Assembly: GCF_014779795.1 (NCBI RefSeq)
Contig: NZ_JACXZS010000002.1
Location: 1-64,000, forward strand
DNA: 64,000 bases
Direction: 5' to 3'
Origin: Microbacterium helvum
GTDB lineage: Bacteria > Actinomycetota > Actinomycetes > Actinomycetales > Microbacteriaceae
In this document: positions 26,376-35,879 of the stretch, piece after piece
How positions within the stretch are numbered: position 1 is the first letter of the stretch
How the letters are laid out: each line of letters starts with the position of its first letter
Notes under the pieces: generated by a model
Database searches by the model: none
What the model saw: the letters and a program-made list of their open reading frames with translations, nothing else
What the model was told of the DNA's origin: nothing
Made by a program: the position numbers and the translations under genes

Positions 26376-26948
26376 ATGTTCCGTCGAACCGCCGCCGTCG
26401 CGGCATCCATCGCCTCACTGCTCATCGTCGGATCCGCCATGCCGGCGGTCGCCGCCGGGCCGCCGTACGTCGAGAACTGGGTCGACGAGGGGAGCGGCAT
26501 CGCGCAGGAGTACTACGCGCCGTTCTGCACCGAGGAGGTCGACTTCGAGGTGCGGTTCTCGTTCCATGACGAAGGACGGTTCCAGCTCATGGAACGGCGA
26601 GGCGCACTGTACGGGCAGAGCACGCACCACGGCGAGTGGACGTGGTGGAACCCGGCGAACGGGGCCGCGCTGGTCGTGCAGGTGGACGGGCTCGACCAGG
26701 ATCTCGCCGTCACCGAGAACGCCGACGGCACGTTCACGATCCTCTCGAAGAGCCCCGCGGTGCTGGTGGTGCACTCCGAGCGCGGCGCAGAGCTCGTCGG
26801 GGCGCGCACGGTCTGGGTCGAACTGCTCATCGAACCGGGGCCGACCAGCAGCCCCGACGACGACATCGTCACCGTCGTGGACGTGCCCAAGGTCTCCGGC
26901 CACGACGGCCGCCCGTTCTGCGACATCGTCGCGGACGTCCTGGGCTGA
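26376..26948 (+). CDS. Secreted protein of unknown function
   Basis: 190 residues. A signal peptide (RRTAAVAASIASLLIVGSAM) ends near AVAAGPP. The mature region is beta-rich, with two widely spaced Cys residues (APFCTEE and RPFCDIV) that may form a disulfide, and resembles small exported actinobacterial beta-sandwich proteins. No family was recognised. A TACGCT element lies 7 bases before the ATG, so the mRNA is probably leaderless. It converges on the PLP enzyme gene with only a few bases between the stops. Confidence 0.75.
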   Translation: MFRRTAAVAASIASLLIVGSAMPAVAAGPPYVENWVDEGSGIAQEYYAPFCTEEVDFEVRFSFHDEGRFQLMERRGALYGQSTHHGEWTWWNPANGAALVVQVDGLDQDLAVTENADGTFTILSKSPAVLVVHSERGAELVGARTVWVELLIEPGPTSSPDDDIVTVVDVPKVSGHDGRPFCDIVADVLG

Positions 26949-26952
26949 AGCG

Positions 26953-28173
26953 TCACCCGCGCACGGCGGCGGCCGCTGCTGCCGCTTCGCGCGCCGCCGT
27001 CGTGCTCAGAGCCTGCGCCAGGTCGGCGATGAGGTCCTGCGGGTCCTCCAGGCCGATCGACAGGCGCACGAGGGCGTCCGAGGGCTTCGCGTCCGAGGCG
27101 ACCGGGCGGTGTGTCAGCGCCGCGGGGTGCTGGATGAGCGAGTCGACGCTGCCGAGCGACACCGCGTGGGTGAACAGCTGCACGGCGCCGGTGAGCGCGG
27201 CGGCGGCCTCGAATCCACCCGCGAGCTCGATCGCGATCATCGCACCGGGACCGGCCTGCTGCCGGCCGACCAGTCCGTACGGATCGCAGGCGGCGAAGCC
27301 CGGGAAGTGCACGCGTGAGACCTCCGGACGGGTCGTGAGCCACTCCGCGACGACCCGCGCGCCCTCCTGCTGCGCGCGGACCCGCACCGGCAGCGTCGCC
27401 AGCCCCCGATGCAGCAGATAGGCGGCGAGCGGATGCATGATCGCGCCCGTGATGGCGCGGGTGCGACGCAGGGCGGCGGCCAGCTTCGCGTCGCACGCGA
27501 CCACGCCGCCGACCACATCGCCGTGACCGCCCAGGTACTTCGTGGCGCTGTGCAGCGAGAGCGCGGCGCCCAGGTCGAGCGGCTGCTGCAGCACCGGGGT
27601 CGCGAACGTGTTGTCGACGAGCACCGGCACGCTGCCGGCCGCGGCGACGACGGCGCGCACATCGACCAGCTCGAGCGTCGGATTCGCCGGGGTCTCCAGC
27701 ACGACCAGTGCGGTGTCGTCGCGCACCGCGGCGGCCACGTCCGCGGGCGAGCAGAACGTGGTCTCGACGCCGAGCAGCCCCGACGCCAGCAGGTGGTCGG
27801 TGCCGCCGTACAGCGGCCGCACCGCGACGATGTGCCGCGTGCCCGACTCGTGCGTCACCCCGAGCAGCACGGCCGTCATCGCCGCCATGCCCGACGAGAA
27901 CGCGACCGCCTCTTCGGCGTGCTCCAGCCGTGCCAGCGCCTCCTCGAAGCGCGCGACCGTGGGATTCCACAGGCGCGCGTACACGTTCGACCCGCCCTCG
28001 AACGGATGACCGCCGGTGGCGAGCACCTCGTACGACATGCCGCCGAGCTCGAGGTCGGGGAGCGGGTTCGTCGACGAGAGGTCGAGGGGGAGTGCGTGGA
28101 CGCCGAGGTCCGCGAGGTCTTCGCGGCCGGCGTGCACGGCAATGCTGTCGGGATGCAACGTCATCGGTGCCAT
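26953..28173 (-). CDS. Transsulfuration-family PLP enzyme (cystathionine gamma-synthase/lyase type)
   Basis: 406 residues from ATG 28173, or ATG 28164. Fold type I PLP enzyme of the Cys/Met metabolism family. The PLP Lys is in LHSATKYLGGHGDVVGG, the phosphate-binding part in FSSGMAAMTAVLL, and the cofactor Asp in VLVDNTFATP. The C-terminal domain ends SVDSLIQHPAALTHRPV and VRLSIGLEDPQDLIADL, typical of cystathionine gamma-synthase, gamma-lyase or methionine gamma-lyase. The exact substrate cannot be set from these motifs. An Ala-rich C-terminal tail is present. It is monocistronic. Confidence 0.9.
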   Translation of the reverse strand: MAPMTLHPDSIAVHAGREDLADLGVHALPLDLSSTNPLPDLELGGMSYEVLATGGHPFEGGSNVYARLWNPTVARFEEALARLEHAEEAVAFSSGMAAMTAVLLGVTHESGTRHIVAVRPLYGGTDHLLASGLLGVETTFCSPADVAAAVRDDTALVVLETPANPTLELVDVRAVVAAAGSVPVLVDNTFATPVLQQPLDLGAALSLHSATKYLGGHGDVVGGVVACDAKLAAALRRTRAITGAIMHPLAAYLLHRGLATLPVRVRAQQEGARVVAEWLTTRPEVSRVHFPGFAACDPYGLVGRQQAGPGAMIAIELAGGFEAAAALTGAVQLFTHAVSLGSVDSLIQHPAALTHRPVASDAKPSDALVRLSIGLEDPQDLIADLAQALSTTAAREAAAAAAAVRG

Positions 28174-28275
28174 GGCGATATGGTCAGCGACTTCGCCGCG
28201 ATTGGCAAGTCGTGTTCAGCCCGCCGTGCACTAAGTGCGCAGACTGCTCATCCGGTGAGCAAAGTGGTGAATGAA

Positions 28276-28310
28276 GGGGGATGCCGGGCGCCCGGCATCC
28301 ATCGTCCCCC
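28276..28310. repeat. Family P2 perfect palindrome, left of DUF559 gene 2
   Basis: GGATGCCGGGC joined directly to its reverse complement at 28279-28300, extended by GGG on the left and CCCC a little further right. An identical 22-bp palindrome lies at 29512-29533, just past the DUF559 gene. Both halves contain the GGATGCC motif that is over-represented across the window. Confidence 0.85.
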
Positions 28311-28371
28311 TGTTCCCCCTGCCCCCCGCTCGTGGCTCCGTGCCCCGTCGCGTGCTGCACCACCCCAGAGG

Positions 28372-28430
28372 TTCATCCGTCACAGATGTACGCACAGACC
28401 GGGGTTACGCGTACATCTGTGACGGATGAA
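28372..28430. repeat. Perfect 22-bp inverted repeat upstream of DUF559 gene 2
   Basis: Left arm 28372-28393 begins TTCATCCGTCACAGATGTAC; right arm 28409-28430 is its exact reverse complement; the spacer is 15 bp. It lies about 90 bp before the DUF559 start in the 347-bp gap between the PLP enzyme gene and that gene. The arms are markedly lower in GC than the surroundings. It could be an operator, a hairpin or an element end. The rest of the gap contains a C-rich tract and no gene. Confidence 0.85.
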
Positions 28431-28520
28431 CGGGGTGTGCGGTGCGCGGGGAGGGGATGCGCGGGGACGCCCTGTGGATAACCCTGGATGTCGTCTCGCG
28501 ATCCTTGGCACGCTGAGCGC

Positions 28521-29483
28521 ATGGCATCGGATCACGGCGGAGCATTCCGCGTAAGCGACGCACGTCGCGCCGGCGCAGCGCGTCGAACGCTCGACGGCGA
28601 GCTGTTCGCGCGCCCATTTCACGGCATACGAGTACCCGTGACCACGGCCGATCGGGTTGACGACGACGACTTCGACGCGTTCACGCTGCAACGGGAGCGC
28701 ATCCTCACCGGGGTCGCTCACTGGTCGCTGAACATGGCGAGCTCCGAGTACTTCAGCCACGTCACGGCTGCGGTGATCTGGGGGCTGCCTCTGCCCGGTT
28801 GGCTTCTGCTCAAGGGCGTCGAGCCGCATGTCAGCTGCCCGGGGCGCGCAACGCGTATGGCAGGGGCTGTGGGACACCAGATCCGTGACGACATGGTGAC
28901 CGTCGTCGACCATCCCGATCTGGGCGTGCGAGTCACCGACCCGGCCACGACGTGGGCAATGCTTGCCGGTGTGCTGACGAACCTCTACGACGTCGTCGCG
29001 ATCGCGGATGCCGTCGTCCGGACGCCTCGCATTCCTGGGCCGCGCGGACGCGTCGAACGTCCGCCCTGGGGGAGCGTCGCAGATCTCACAGCGGCCGTCC
29101 AGGCAGGGCGCCGTGTCGGTGCGGACCGGCTCCGCGAGGCGTTGCCGCTGGTCCGTGCCGGCGCGACTTCGAGGCCGGAGACCTGGACCCGCCTCGTCCT
29201 TCGTGATGCGGGCCTTCCGGAGCCGGAGCTCGATGTCGACATCTACGACACGAAGGGCGAGTTCGTCGGCTGCGTCGATCTCGTGTACCGCGGGGCCAGG
29301 ATCGCGATCGAGTACGAGGGTGACCAGCATCGGACCGATCGCGCGCAATGGCAGCGCGACCTCGAGAAGCACGAGCGGTTGGCAGACCTGGGGTGGCGGG
29401 TCGTCCGAGTCCCGTCCGAGCAGGTATTCGTCTCGCCGGAGATTCTGGTGGCCCGCGTGCGCAAGCTGCTGCGCGTGGCGTGA
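28521..29483 (+). CDS. AbiEi-like plus DUF559 (Vsr-like) nuclease protein, paralogue 2
   Basis: 320 residues from ATG 28521. The N-terminal part (FRVSDARRAGAARRTLDGEL, then ARPFHGIRVP) is the AbiEi-like winged-helix region, and YFSHVTAAVIWGLPLP the conserved AbiEi-like core. The C-terminal DUF559 PD-(D/E)XK domain has CVDLVYRGARIAIEYEGDQH, giving Asp253, Glu264 and Glu266, then QWQRDLEKHERLADLGWRVV. It stands alone with no AbiEii toxin partner and is bracketed by identical P2 palindromes. Base composition is slightly less GC-rich than its neighbours. Function is not known; relation to Vsr suggests DNA nicking. Confidence 0.85.
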   Translation: MASDHGGAFRVSDARRAGAARRTLDGELFARPFHGIRVPVTTADRVDDDDFDAFTLQRERILTGVAHWSLNMASSEYFSHVTAAVIWGLPLPGWLLLKGVEPHVSCPGRATRMAGAVGHQIRDDMVTVVDHPDLGVRVTDPATTWAMLAGVLTNLYDVVAIADAVVRTPRIPGPRGRVERPPWGSVADLTAAVQAGRRVGADRLREALPLVRAGATSRPETWTRLVLRDAGLPEPELDVDIYDTKGEFVGCVDLVYRGARIAIEYEGDQHRTDRAQWQRDLEKHERLADLGWRVVRVPSEQVFVSPEILVARVRKLLRVA

Positions 29484-29511
29484 CCCCCCGCGGATGAACT
29501 CGGGGAGCGGG

Positions 29512-29533
29512 GGATGCCGGGCGCCCGGCATCC
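29512..29533. repeat. Family P2 perfect palindrome, right of DUF559 gene 2
   Basis: Identical to the palindrome at 28279-28300, with the same GGGG on its left flank. It lies 28 bp past the DUF559 stop and just before the end of the convergent ParA-like gene, where it may also terminate transcription. Confidence 0.85.
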
Positions 29534-29548
29534 GTCCCGCTCAACAGG

Positions 29549-30358
29549 TCAGGGGCGGGGCTCTTCGGGCGAGGGGATGCGCCCGGTGCGCATGATGCGA
29601 TCGAGCAGCGAGTCGAAGTCGGCCGCGAGCTCCTGGGCGGAGTCGCCGGGCCAGATGTGCAGCGGCTTGGCCGCGCCCTGCGCCTGCTGCAGCGACGTGC
29701 GCTCGGGCAGCTGCGGCGACAGGACGAGCGGGCCGAACATGTCGCGCAGCTCTTTGATGCGGAACTGGTGCTCGATCGACTGCGGGCGCACGCGGTTCAC
29801 CACGATGCCCAGCGGCTGCAGGCGGGGGGAGAGACCACGGCGGATCTCTTCGATCGCGCGCAGCGCGCGGTCGGCGGCGGCGACCGAGAACAGGCCGGGC
29901 TCGGTGACCACGACGACGCGGTCGGACGCGGCCCATGCGGTGCGGGTGAGCGCGTTGAGCGAGGGGGCGCAGTCGATGAGCACGAGGTCGTAATCGGCCT
30001 CGATGGTCGCGAGCGCCTCTTCCATCTTCCAGACGTCGCGCACGCTCGGGTGCGGACCGTCGAAGTTGATGGCCGACGGGCTGCCGATCATGACGTCGAT
30101 CGTGCCCGGGTGCACCTTCGCCCAGCCGCTGGAGGTGATGGCCTGACGGACCGTCTTCTCTTTCGGGTTCGCCAGCACATCGGCGACGTTCAGCCGCCCC
30201 GCGACTTGGATGTCCATGCCCGTGGAGACGTCGGACTGCGGGTCGAGGTCGACGACGAGCGTGCGGACACCGCGGGCGAAAGCCGCCGACGCGAGTCCGA
30301 GAGTCACGGTCGTCTTGCCGACGCCACCCTTGAGCGAGCTGACGGATAGGACGTGCAC
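29549..30358 (-). CDS. ParA/Soj-like ATPase without ParB partner
   Basis: 269 residues from GTG 30358. P-loop ATPase with the deviant Walker [11 protein letters not shown] at residues 10-19, VVDLDPQSDVSTGM as switch region and VLIDCAPSLNALTR as Walker B. No parB or centromere-like repeats are adjacent, so it is probably not the chromosome segregation ParA. Orphan ParA proteins position other cargo such as chemoreceptors, pili or carboxysomes; a link to the pilus locus 16 kb away is only a guess. A TAACGT element 8 bases upstream suggests a leaderless start. It is divergent from pyc. Confidence 0.85.
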   Translation of the reverse strand: MHVLSVSSLKGGVGKTTVTLGLASAAFARGVRTLVVDLDPQSDVSTGMDIQVAGRLNVADVLANPKEKTVRQAITSSGWAKVHPGTIDVMIGSPSAINFDGPHPSVRDVWKMEEALATIEADYDLVLIDCAPSLNALTRTAWAASDRVVVVTEPGLFSVAAADRALRAIEEIRRGLSPRLQPLGIVVNRVRPQSIEHQFRIKELRDMFGPLVLSPQLPERTSLQQAQGAAKPLHIWPGDSAQELAADFDSLLDRIMRTGRIPSPEEPRP

Positions 30359-30443
30359 AAGCCACCACGTTACCGTCCCCTAGGCTGAGAGCACACTCAG
30401 CCCCGGCTCAGGGGTCGTCCGCACCGCCGCTCACGGAGGTCGA

Positions 30444-33400
30444 ATGTTCCGCAAGATCCTGGTCGCCAATCGCGGAGAGATCGCCATCCGCGCATTCCGC
30501 GCCGCGTACGAGCTGGGGGCGCGCACGGTCGCGGTGTTCCCCTACGAGGACCGCAACTCGCTGCACCGGCTGAAGGCCGACGAGGCCTACCGGATCGGTG
30601 AGGTGGGGCATCCGGTCCGTGCCTACCTGGACGTCGACGAGATCATCCGTGTCGCGAAAGAGGCGGGTGCCGACGCCATCTACCCGGGCTACGGCTTCCT
30701 CTCGGAGAACCCCGAGCTCGCCGAGAAGGCGGCCGCGAACGGCATCGCCTTCATCGGCCCGCCCGCGAAGGTGCTCGAGATGGCCGGCAACAAGGTCACC
30801 GCGAAGCAGCATGCGGTGGCCGCCGGCGTGCCGGTGCTGCGCTCGACCGAAGCGTCGGAAGACATCGACGCGCTGCTCGAGCAGGCCGAGGCGATCGGCT
30901 TCCCGATCTTCGTGAAGGCGGTCGCCGGCGGCGGCGGGCGAGGGATGCGGCGCGTCGAGCGTGCTGAGGAGCTCGCGCCGGCCCTCGCCGAGGCCATGCG
31001 CGAGGCCGGCAGCGCGTTCGGCGATGCGCGCGTCTTCCTCGAGCAGGCGGTCCTGCGCCCGCGGCACGTCGAGGTGCAGATCCTCGCCGACCGGGCGGGC
31101 GAGACGGTGCACCTGTTCGAGCGGGACTGCTCGGTGCAGCGCCGCCACCAGAAGGTCGTCGAGATCGCCCCGGCCCCCAATCTCGACCCCGCGGTGCGGG
31201 ACGCCCTGCACGGCTACGCCGTCGCCTTCGCGCGGTCGATCGGGTACGAGAACGCCGGCACCGTCGAGTTCCTGCTCGAGACGGCCGGCCCCCGCACCGG
31301 CGAGGTCGTCTTCATCGAGATGAACCCGCGCATCCAGGTCGAGCACACCGTCACCGAAGAGGTCACCGACGTCGACCTGGTGCAGTCGCAGATGCGCATC
31401 GCCGCGGGCCAGAGCCTCGCAGACCTCGGGCTCACCCAGGACCAGATCCACCTGCGCGGCGCGGCCCTGCAGTGCCGCATCACGACCGAGGACCCGACGC
31501 AGGGCTTCCGCCCCGACACCGGCAAGATCACGACGTACCGCTCGCCGGGCGGTGCCGGCATCCGCCTCGACGGCGGCACGACGGCCGCGGGCGCGCAGAT
31601 CAGCCCCCACTTCGACTCCATGCTCGCCAAGCTGACGTGCCGCGGCCGCGACTTCGGCGCCGCCGTCGTCCGCGCCCGACGAGCACTGGCCGAGTTCCGC
31701 ATCCGCGGCGTCTCCACGAACATCCCCTTCCTGCAGGCGGTGCTCGACGACCCCTCGTTCGTCGCCGGCGACGTGAGCACGTCGTTCATCGACGAGCGGC
31801 CGGGGCTGCTCAAGGGCCGCGAGTCGAAGGACCGCGGCACGAAGATCCTGAACTGGCTCACCGACACCACCGTCAACAAGCCGAACGGCGAGAACCCGGT
31901 CACCGTCGACCCGCGGCTCAAGCTGCCGGCGCTCGACCTCACCACCGAGCCGCCCGCCGGTTCGCGCCAGCGCCTGCTCGAACTCGGCCCGGCGGGGTTC
32001 GCGAAGGAGCTGCGCGAGCAGAAGGCGCTGGCCGTCACCGAGACCACGTTCCGCGACGCGCACCAGTCGCTGCTGGCCACGCGCGTGCGCACGAAGGACC
32101 TCGTGACCGTCGCGCCGTACGTCGCGCGCCTGACGCCGCAGCTGCTGTCGGTCGAGGCGTGGGGCGGCGCGACCTACGACGTCGCGCTGCGGTTCCTCGG
32201 CGAGGACCCGTGGGAGCGCCTGGACCGCCTGCGCACCGCCCTGCCCAACGTCGCGATCCAGATGCTGCTGCGCGGCCGCAACACCGTCGGCTACACGCCG
32301 TACCCCACCGAGGTCACCGACGCCTTCGTGCACGAGGCCGCAGCGTCGGGCATCGACATCTTCCGCATCTTCGACGCCCTCAACGACGTGGCGCAGATGC
32401 GCCCGGCGATCGACGCGGTCCTCGCCACCGGCACCTCGGTCGCGGAGGTGGCCGTGTGCTACACGGGCGACCTGCTGAACCCGGCCGAGGACCTGTACAC
32501 ACTCGACTACTACCTGAAGCTCGCCGAGCAGATCGTGGATGCCGGAGCCCACGTCCTGGCGATCAAGGACATGGCCGGGCTGCTGCGGCCGGCTGCGGCA
32601 TCCCGTCTCGTCAGCGCGCTGCGCGAGAACTTCGACCTTCCCGTCCACGTGCACACGCATGACACCGCGGGCGGGCAGCTCGCGACGCTGCTCGCCGCGA
32701 GTGCGGCGGGAGCGGATGCCGTCGACGCGGCCGCCGCGCCGATGTCGGGCACGACGAGCCAGCCCTCGCTCTCGGCGCTCGTCGCCGCGCTGTCGCACAC
32801 CGATCGCGACACCGGCATCTCGCTGGACGCGGTGAGCGACCTGGAGCCGTACTGGGAGGCGGTGCGCCACCTGTACCGCCCGTTCGAGTCGGGTCTGCCG
32901 GGCCCCACCGGGCGCGTCTACCACCACGAGATCCCGGGCGGCCAGCTGTCGAATCTGCGCCAGCAGGCGATCGCGCTGGGGCTGTCGGAGGACTTCGAAC
33001 TCATCGAGGACATGTACGCGGCGGCGAACGAGATCCTCGGCCGCGTGCCGAAGGTCACGCCGTCGTCGAAGGTCGTCGGCGACCTGGCGCTGCACCTCGC
33101 CGCCGTCAAGGCCGACCCGAAGGACTTCGCCGAGAACCCGCAGAACTACGACATCCCCGACTCGGTCGTGGGCTTCATGGCGGGGGAGCTGGGCGACCTT
33201 CCGGGCGGCTGGCCGGAGCCGTTCCGAACCAAGGTGCTGCAGGGGCGCACCGTGAGCATCGAGCTCACGCCGTTGACCGCTGCCGAATCGACGGCGCTGG
33301 AGGCCGACTCGGCGTCGCGACGCGAGATGCTCAACAAGCTGCTGTTCCCGGCGCCGACGCGCGCGTTCCAGCAGACGCGCGAGGTCTTCGGAGACCTCAG

Positions 33401-33851
33401 CGTGCTCGACACCGTCGACTACCTCTACGGCCTCACCGCCGGCGCCGAGCACGTCGTCGAGATCGAGCGCGGCGTGCAGCTGTACGTCGGGCTCGAAGCG
33501 ATCGGCGAGGCCGACGACAAGGGCATCCGCACCGTCATGACCACGCTCAACGGCCAGCTGCGGCCCGTGTTCGTGCGGGACCGCAGCATCACCGTCGAAG
33601 CGCGTCAGGCCGAGAAGGCCGACACGACCAAGCCCGGTCAGGTCGCGGCGCCGTTCTCGGGCGTCGTGACGCTCAAGACGCTCGTCGGCGACACCGTCGC
33701 CGCGGGTCAGCCGGTCGCGTCGATCGAGGCGATGAAGATGGAGGCGGCCATCACCGCACCCGTCGACGGGGTCGTCGAACGCCTCGCGATCGCCGAGACC
33801 GCACAGGTGGATGCCGGAGACCTTTTGGTCGTGATCCGTCCGGCCCAGTAG
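30444..33851 (+). CDS. pyc: Pyruvate carboxylase
   Basis: 1135 residues. Biotin enzyme that carboxylates pyruvate to oxaloacetate to refill the TCA cycle. Domains in order: biotin carboxylase (about 1-450; FVKAVAGGGGRGMRRVE for ATP, FIEMNPRIQVEHTVTEE), carboxyltransferase (about 530-1000; ETTFRDAHQSLLATRVRTKD with metal and pyruvate ligands, and the carbamylated-Lys segment AIKDMAGLLRP), and the C-terminal biotinyl domain with IEAMKMEA, biotin Lys near 1097. The length is that of the single-chain enzyme. A TAGGCT promoter at 30381 leaves a leader of about 50 bases; a GGAGG site precedes the ATG. Confidence 0.97.
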   Translation: MFRKILVANRGEIAIRAFRAAYELGARTVAVFPYEDRNSLHRLKADEAYRIGEVGHPVRAYLDVDEIIRVAKEAGADAIYPGYGFLSENPELAEKAAANGIAFIGPPAKVLEMAGNKVTAKQHAVAAGVPVLRSTEASEDIDALLEQAEAIGFPIFVKAVAGGGGRGMRRVERAEELAPALAEAMREAGSAFGDARVFLEQAVLRPRHVEVQILADRAGETVHLFERDCSVQRRHQKVVEIAPAPNLDPAVRDALHGYAVAFARSIGYENAGTVEFLLETAGPRTGEVVFIEMNPRIQVEHTVTEEVTDVDLVQSQMRIAAGQSLADLGLTQDQIHLRGAALQCRITTEDPTQGFRPDTGKITTYRSPGGAGIRLDGGTTAAGAQISPHFDSMLAKLTCRGRDFGAAVVRARRALAEFRIRGVSTNIPFLQAVLDDPSFVAGDVSTSFIDERPGLLKGRESKDRGTKILNWLTDTTVNKPNGENPVTVDPRLKLPALDLTTEPPAGSRQRLLELGPAGFAKELREQKALAVTETTFRDAHQSLLATRVRTKDLVTVAPYVARLTPQLLSVEAWGGATYDVALRFLGEDPWERLDRLRTALPNVAIQMLLRGRNTVGYTPYPTEVTDAFVHEAAASGIDIFRIFDALNDVAQMRPAIDAVLATGTSVAEVAVCYTGDLLNPAEDLYTLDYYLKLAEQIVDAGAHVLAIKDMAGLLRPAAASRLVSALRENFDLPVHVHTHDTAGGQLATLLAASAAGADAVDAAAAPMSGTTSQPSLSALVAALSHTDRDTGISLDAVSDLEPYWEAVRHLYRPFESGLPGPTGRVYHHEIPGGQLSNLRQQAIALGLSEDFELIEDMYAAANEILGRVPKVTPSSKVVGDLALHLAAVKADPKDFAENPQNYDIPDSVVGFMAGELGDLPGGWPEPFRTKVLQGRTVSIELTPLTAAESTALEADSASRREMLNKLLFPAPTRAFQQTREVFGDLSVLDTVDYLYGLTAGAEHVVEIERGVQLYVGLEAIGEADDKGIRTVMTTLNGQLRPVFVRDRSITVEARQAEKADTTKPGQVAAPFSGVVTLKTLVGDTVAAGQPVASIEAMKMEAAITAPVDGVVERLAIAETAQVDAGDLLVVIRPAQ

Positions 33852-33900
33852 CCTGGAGGGTGGCATCCGCCCGAATACGTCTGCCCTGGAGAATTCCGCA

Positions 33901-35877
33901 GTGACGCCCGATCGCACCGACCACACGCCCGACGAGCCCGTGAACGGCGTGCTCTCCGACACCGGAAGCCTCGACACCGCAGGCATCGGCATCCTCGGAG
34001 GTGCGACCGCGCAGGTGAACGTCGAGCTGCCGACGGAGTCGGACGACGACCGTGACGACGACGGCGTGATCGACGACGAGGTCCCGTTCGTCATCGAGAT
34101 CCCCGCCGACGCCGACCTGCCCCTGGCGGAGCAGGCTGTGGCCGAGCAGGTGGATGCCGCCGCCCACGGCATCTCCGAGGACGAGGCCTTCGAGGGCGAG
34201 GTGTACGACGTCGAGGTGATCGACGTCGAGGTGGTCGAGGACGCCGTCATCGAGGATGCCGTCATCGTCGGCGAGGGCGAGACCGAAGAGCCGGAGGATG
34301 CTGCGGACGCGGCGCCGGAGGCCGAGCCTCTCGCCGGGGAGCCAGAGGCCGAGGAATCCGGCACGGGGGACACCGGCGCTGAGGCGCCGGACGTCGTGGA
34401 GGCTGTCGCCGAGGTCGTCGAGGCTGAGGCTGAGGCTGAGGCAGAGGCGCAGGCGGTTGCTGACACCGTCGTCGCGCCCGACACGGCCGTCGAGCCCGAG
34501 CCCGACCCCGCGCCCACGGCTGAGCCCGACACGGCGGCCACCGTCGATGAGTTCCCCGTCACCGAAGAGTTCGCCGGCGTCGAGTTCGACACGGCAGACT
34601 TCGATACGTCCGACTTCGAGTTCGACGGCACCGAGTTCGACCTCGAGCTGACCGATGAGACCGCGGAGGACCACATGGCTGTGCACACCCCGGAACCCGA
34701 AGAGCAGGATGCCGCCGCATCCGCCCCCGCCGCGCCGCCGACGCCCACGACGCCCGCTGCTGCGGCCGCCGCCGCGGCGACCGCTCCGGCACCGGCCACG
34801 CGGCGCGAGGCGCAGCAGACCGGCGCCGTCCCCATCGTGGACCGCTCCGCCGAGCGCGCCGTCGATCGCGTCGCACCGCGACCCGGCGTGACACTCACCT
34901 CGAAGCGCCTCGGCGAGTTCGAGGCCGGCCGCGAGACGTCCGACCTGCTCACCGCCGATCGCCTGCTCGACCCGCATCAGGTCGTCAAGCCCGAGCCCGA
35001 GGGAGCGTGGCAGCACTTCGTCTACTCGCTGTCGGGCAGGCGCATCAACCTGGGCGACAGCAAGCGCGCCCGCGCACGCAAAGAGCTCGACCGCCGCATC
35101 GCGGCGCCGCTGTCGGGCGGCGCCCGCTTCGTCCCGGTGCTCTCGCGCAAGGGCGGGGTCGGCAAGACCACCGTCACCACCCTCCTCGGCATGGCCCTCG
35201 CCGACGCGCGCGACGACCGCGTGATCGCCGTCGACGCCAACCCCGACCGCGGCACGCTCGCCGAGCGCATCTCGCGCGACAGCGGCAAGACCGTGCGCGA
35301 CCTGGTGCGCATCAGCCCCGAGGTCGTCGGCTTCAACGACCTGTCGGGCATCGTCGCGCGCGACGAGACCCGCCTGGACGTCGTCGCATCCGACACCGAC
35401 CCGCGCGTGTCAGAGGCGTTCAACGACGCCGACTACCGCGACGTGGCCGCTCTCGCCGCCCACTACTACTCGGTCGTGCTGACCGACACCGGCACGGGCA
35501 TCGTGCACTCGGTGATGGGCGCGACGCTCGACCTCGCCGACCAGCTCGTCATCGTCGCGGGCCTGAGCGTCGACGAGGCGCGGCTCGCGTCCGAGACGCT
35601 CACCTGGCTCGAGACCAACGGCTACGCCGACAAGGTGCGCAGCGCGATCGTGGTGCTCAACAACGCCAAGCCCGGGCATCCCCTCGTCCAGCTCGACGAG
35701 CTCGAGGCGCACTTCCGCACGCGCGTGCGCGCCGTCGCCCGGGTTCCGTACGACCCGCACATCGCCGCCGGCAGCGCCATCACGTTCCGTGAGCTGCAGC
35801 CGGCGACCCGCGAGGCCGCACGCGAGCTCGCCGCGATGGTCGTCGAAGGCCTGCGCATGCCGGCCGTGGCGGCCTGA
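33901..35877 (+). CDS. MinD/ParA-like ATPase with long acidic N-terminal region
   Basis: 658 residues from GTG 33901. Residues 1 to about 290 are strongly acidic and Ala/Val/Glu-rich, low in complexity and probably disordered. A Pro/Ala-rich stretch follows, then a linker (about 340-410). The C-terminal 240 residues form a MinD/ParA ATPase with [16 protein letters not shown] near residue 417, [16 protein letters not shown] and [15 protein letters not shown]. The layout recalls actinobacterial SRP/MinD-like proteins with long tails such as EspI of type VII secretion, but no ESX gene is nearby. Role unknown. The gene precedes def by 2 bp. Confidence 0.85.
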   Translation: MTPDRTDHTPDEPVNGVLSDTGSLDTAGIGILGGATAQVNVELPTESDDDRDDDGVIDDEVPFVIEIPADADLPLAEQAVAEQVDAAAHGISEDEAFEGEVYDVEVIDVEVVEDAVIEDAVIVGEGETEEPEDAADAAPEAEPLAGEPEAEESGTGDTGAEAPDVVEAVAEVVEAEAEAEAEAQAVADTVVAPDTAVEPEPDPAPTAEPDTAATVDEFPVTEEFAGVEFDTADFDTSDFEFDGTEFDLELTDETAEDHMAVHTPEPEEQDAAASAPAAPPTPTTPAAAAAAAATAPAPATRREAQQTGAVPIVDRSAERAVDRVAPRPGVTLTSKRLGEFEAGRETSDLLTADRLLDPHQVVKPEPEGAWQHFVYSLSGRRINLGDSKRARARKELDRRIAAPLSGGARFVPVLSRKGGVGKTTVTTLLGMALADARDDRVIAVDANPDRGTLAERISRDSGKTVRDLVRISPEVVGFNDLSGIVARDETRLDVVASDTDPRVSEAFNDADYRDVAALAAHYYSVVLTDTGTGIVHSVMGATLDLADQLVIVAGLSVDEARLASETLTWLETNGYADKVRSAIVVLNNAKPGHPLVQLDELEAHFRTRVRAVARVPYDPHIAAGSAITFRELQPATREAARELAAMVVEGLRMPAVAA

Positions 35878-35879
35878 CG

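Noticed and set aside
26513..27970. 485-codon minus-strand frame across the secreted protein and PLP enzyme genes
   Set aside because: Out-of-phase shadow of the PLP enzyme gene, with no motif and with the composition of a wrong frame.
29549..30358. Chromosome-partitioning ParA
   Set aside because: No parB and no parS-like sites nearby; the chromosomal parAB pair normally lies near the origin with rsmG and dnaA neighbours, which are absent here.
30408..34952. 1514-codon open frame on the minus strand opposite pyc
   Set aside because: It is the antisense shadow of pyc and the MinD-like gene, is dominated by Arg, Asp, Ala and Val from high-GC frame bias, has no domain motifs, and pyc is certain on the other strand.
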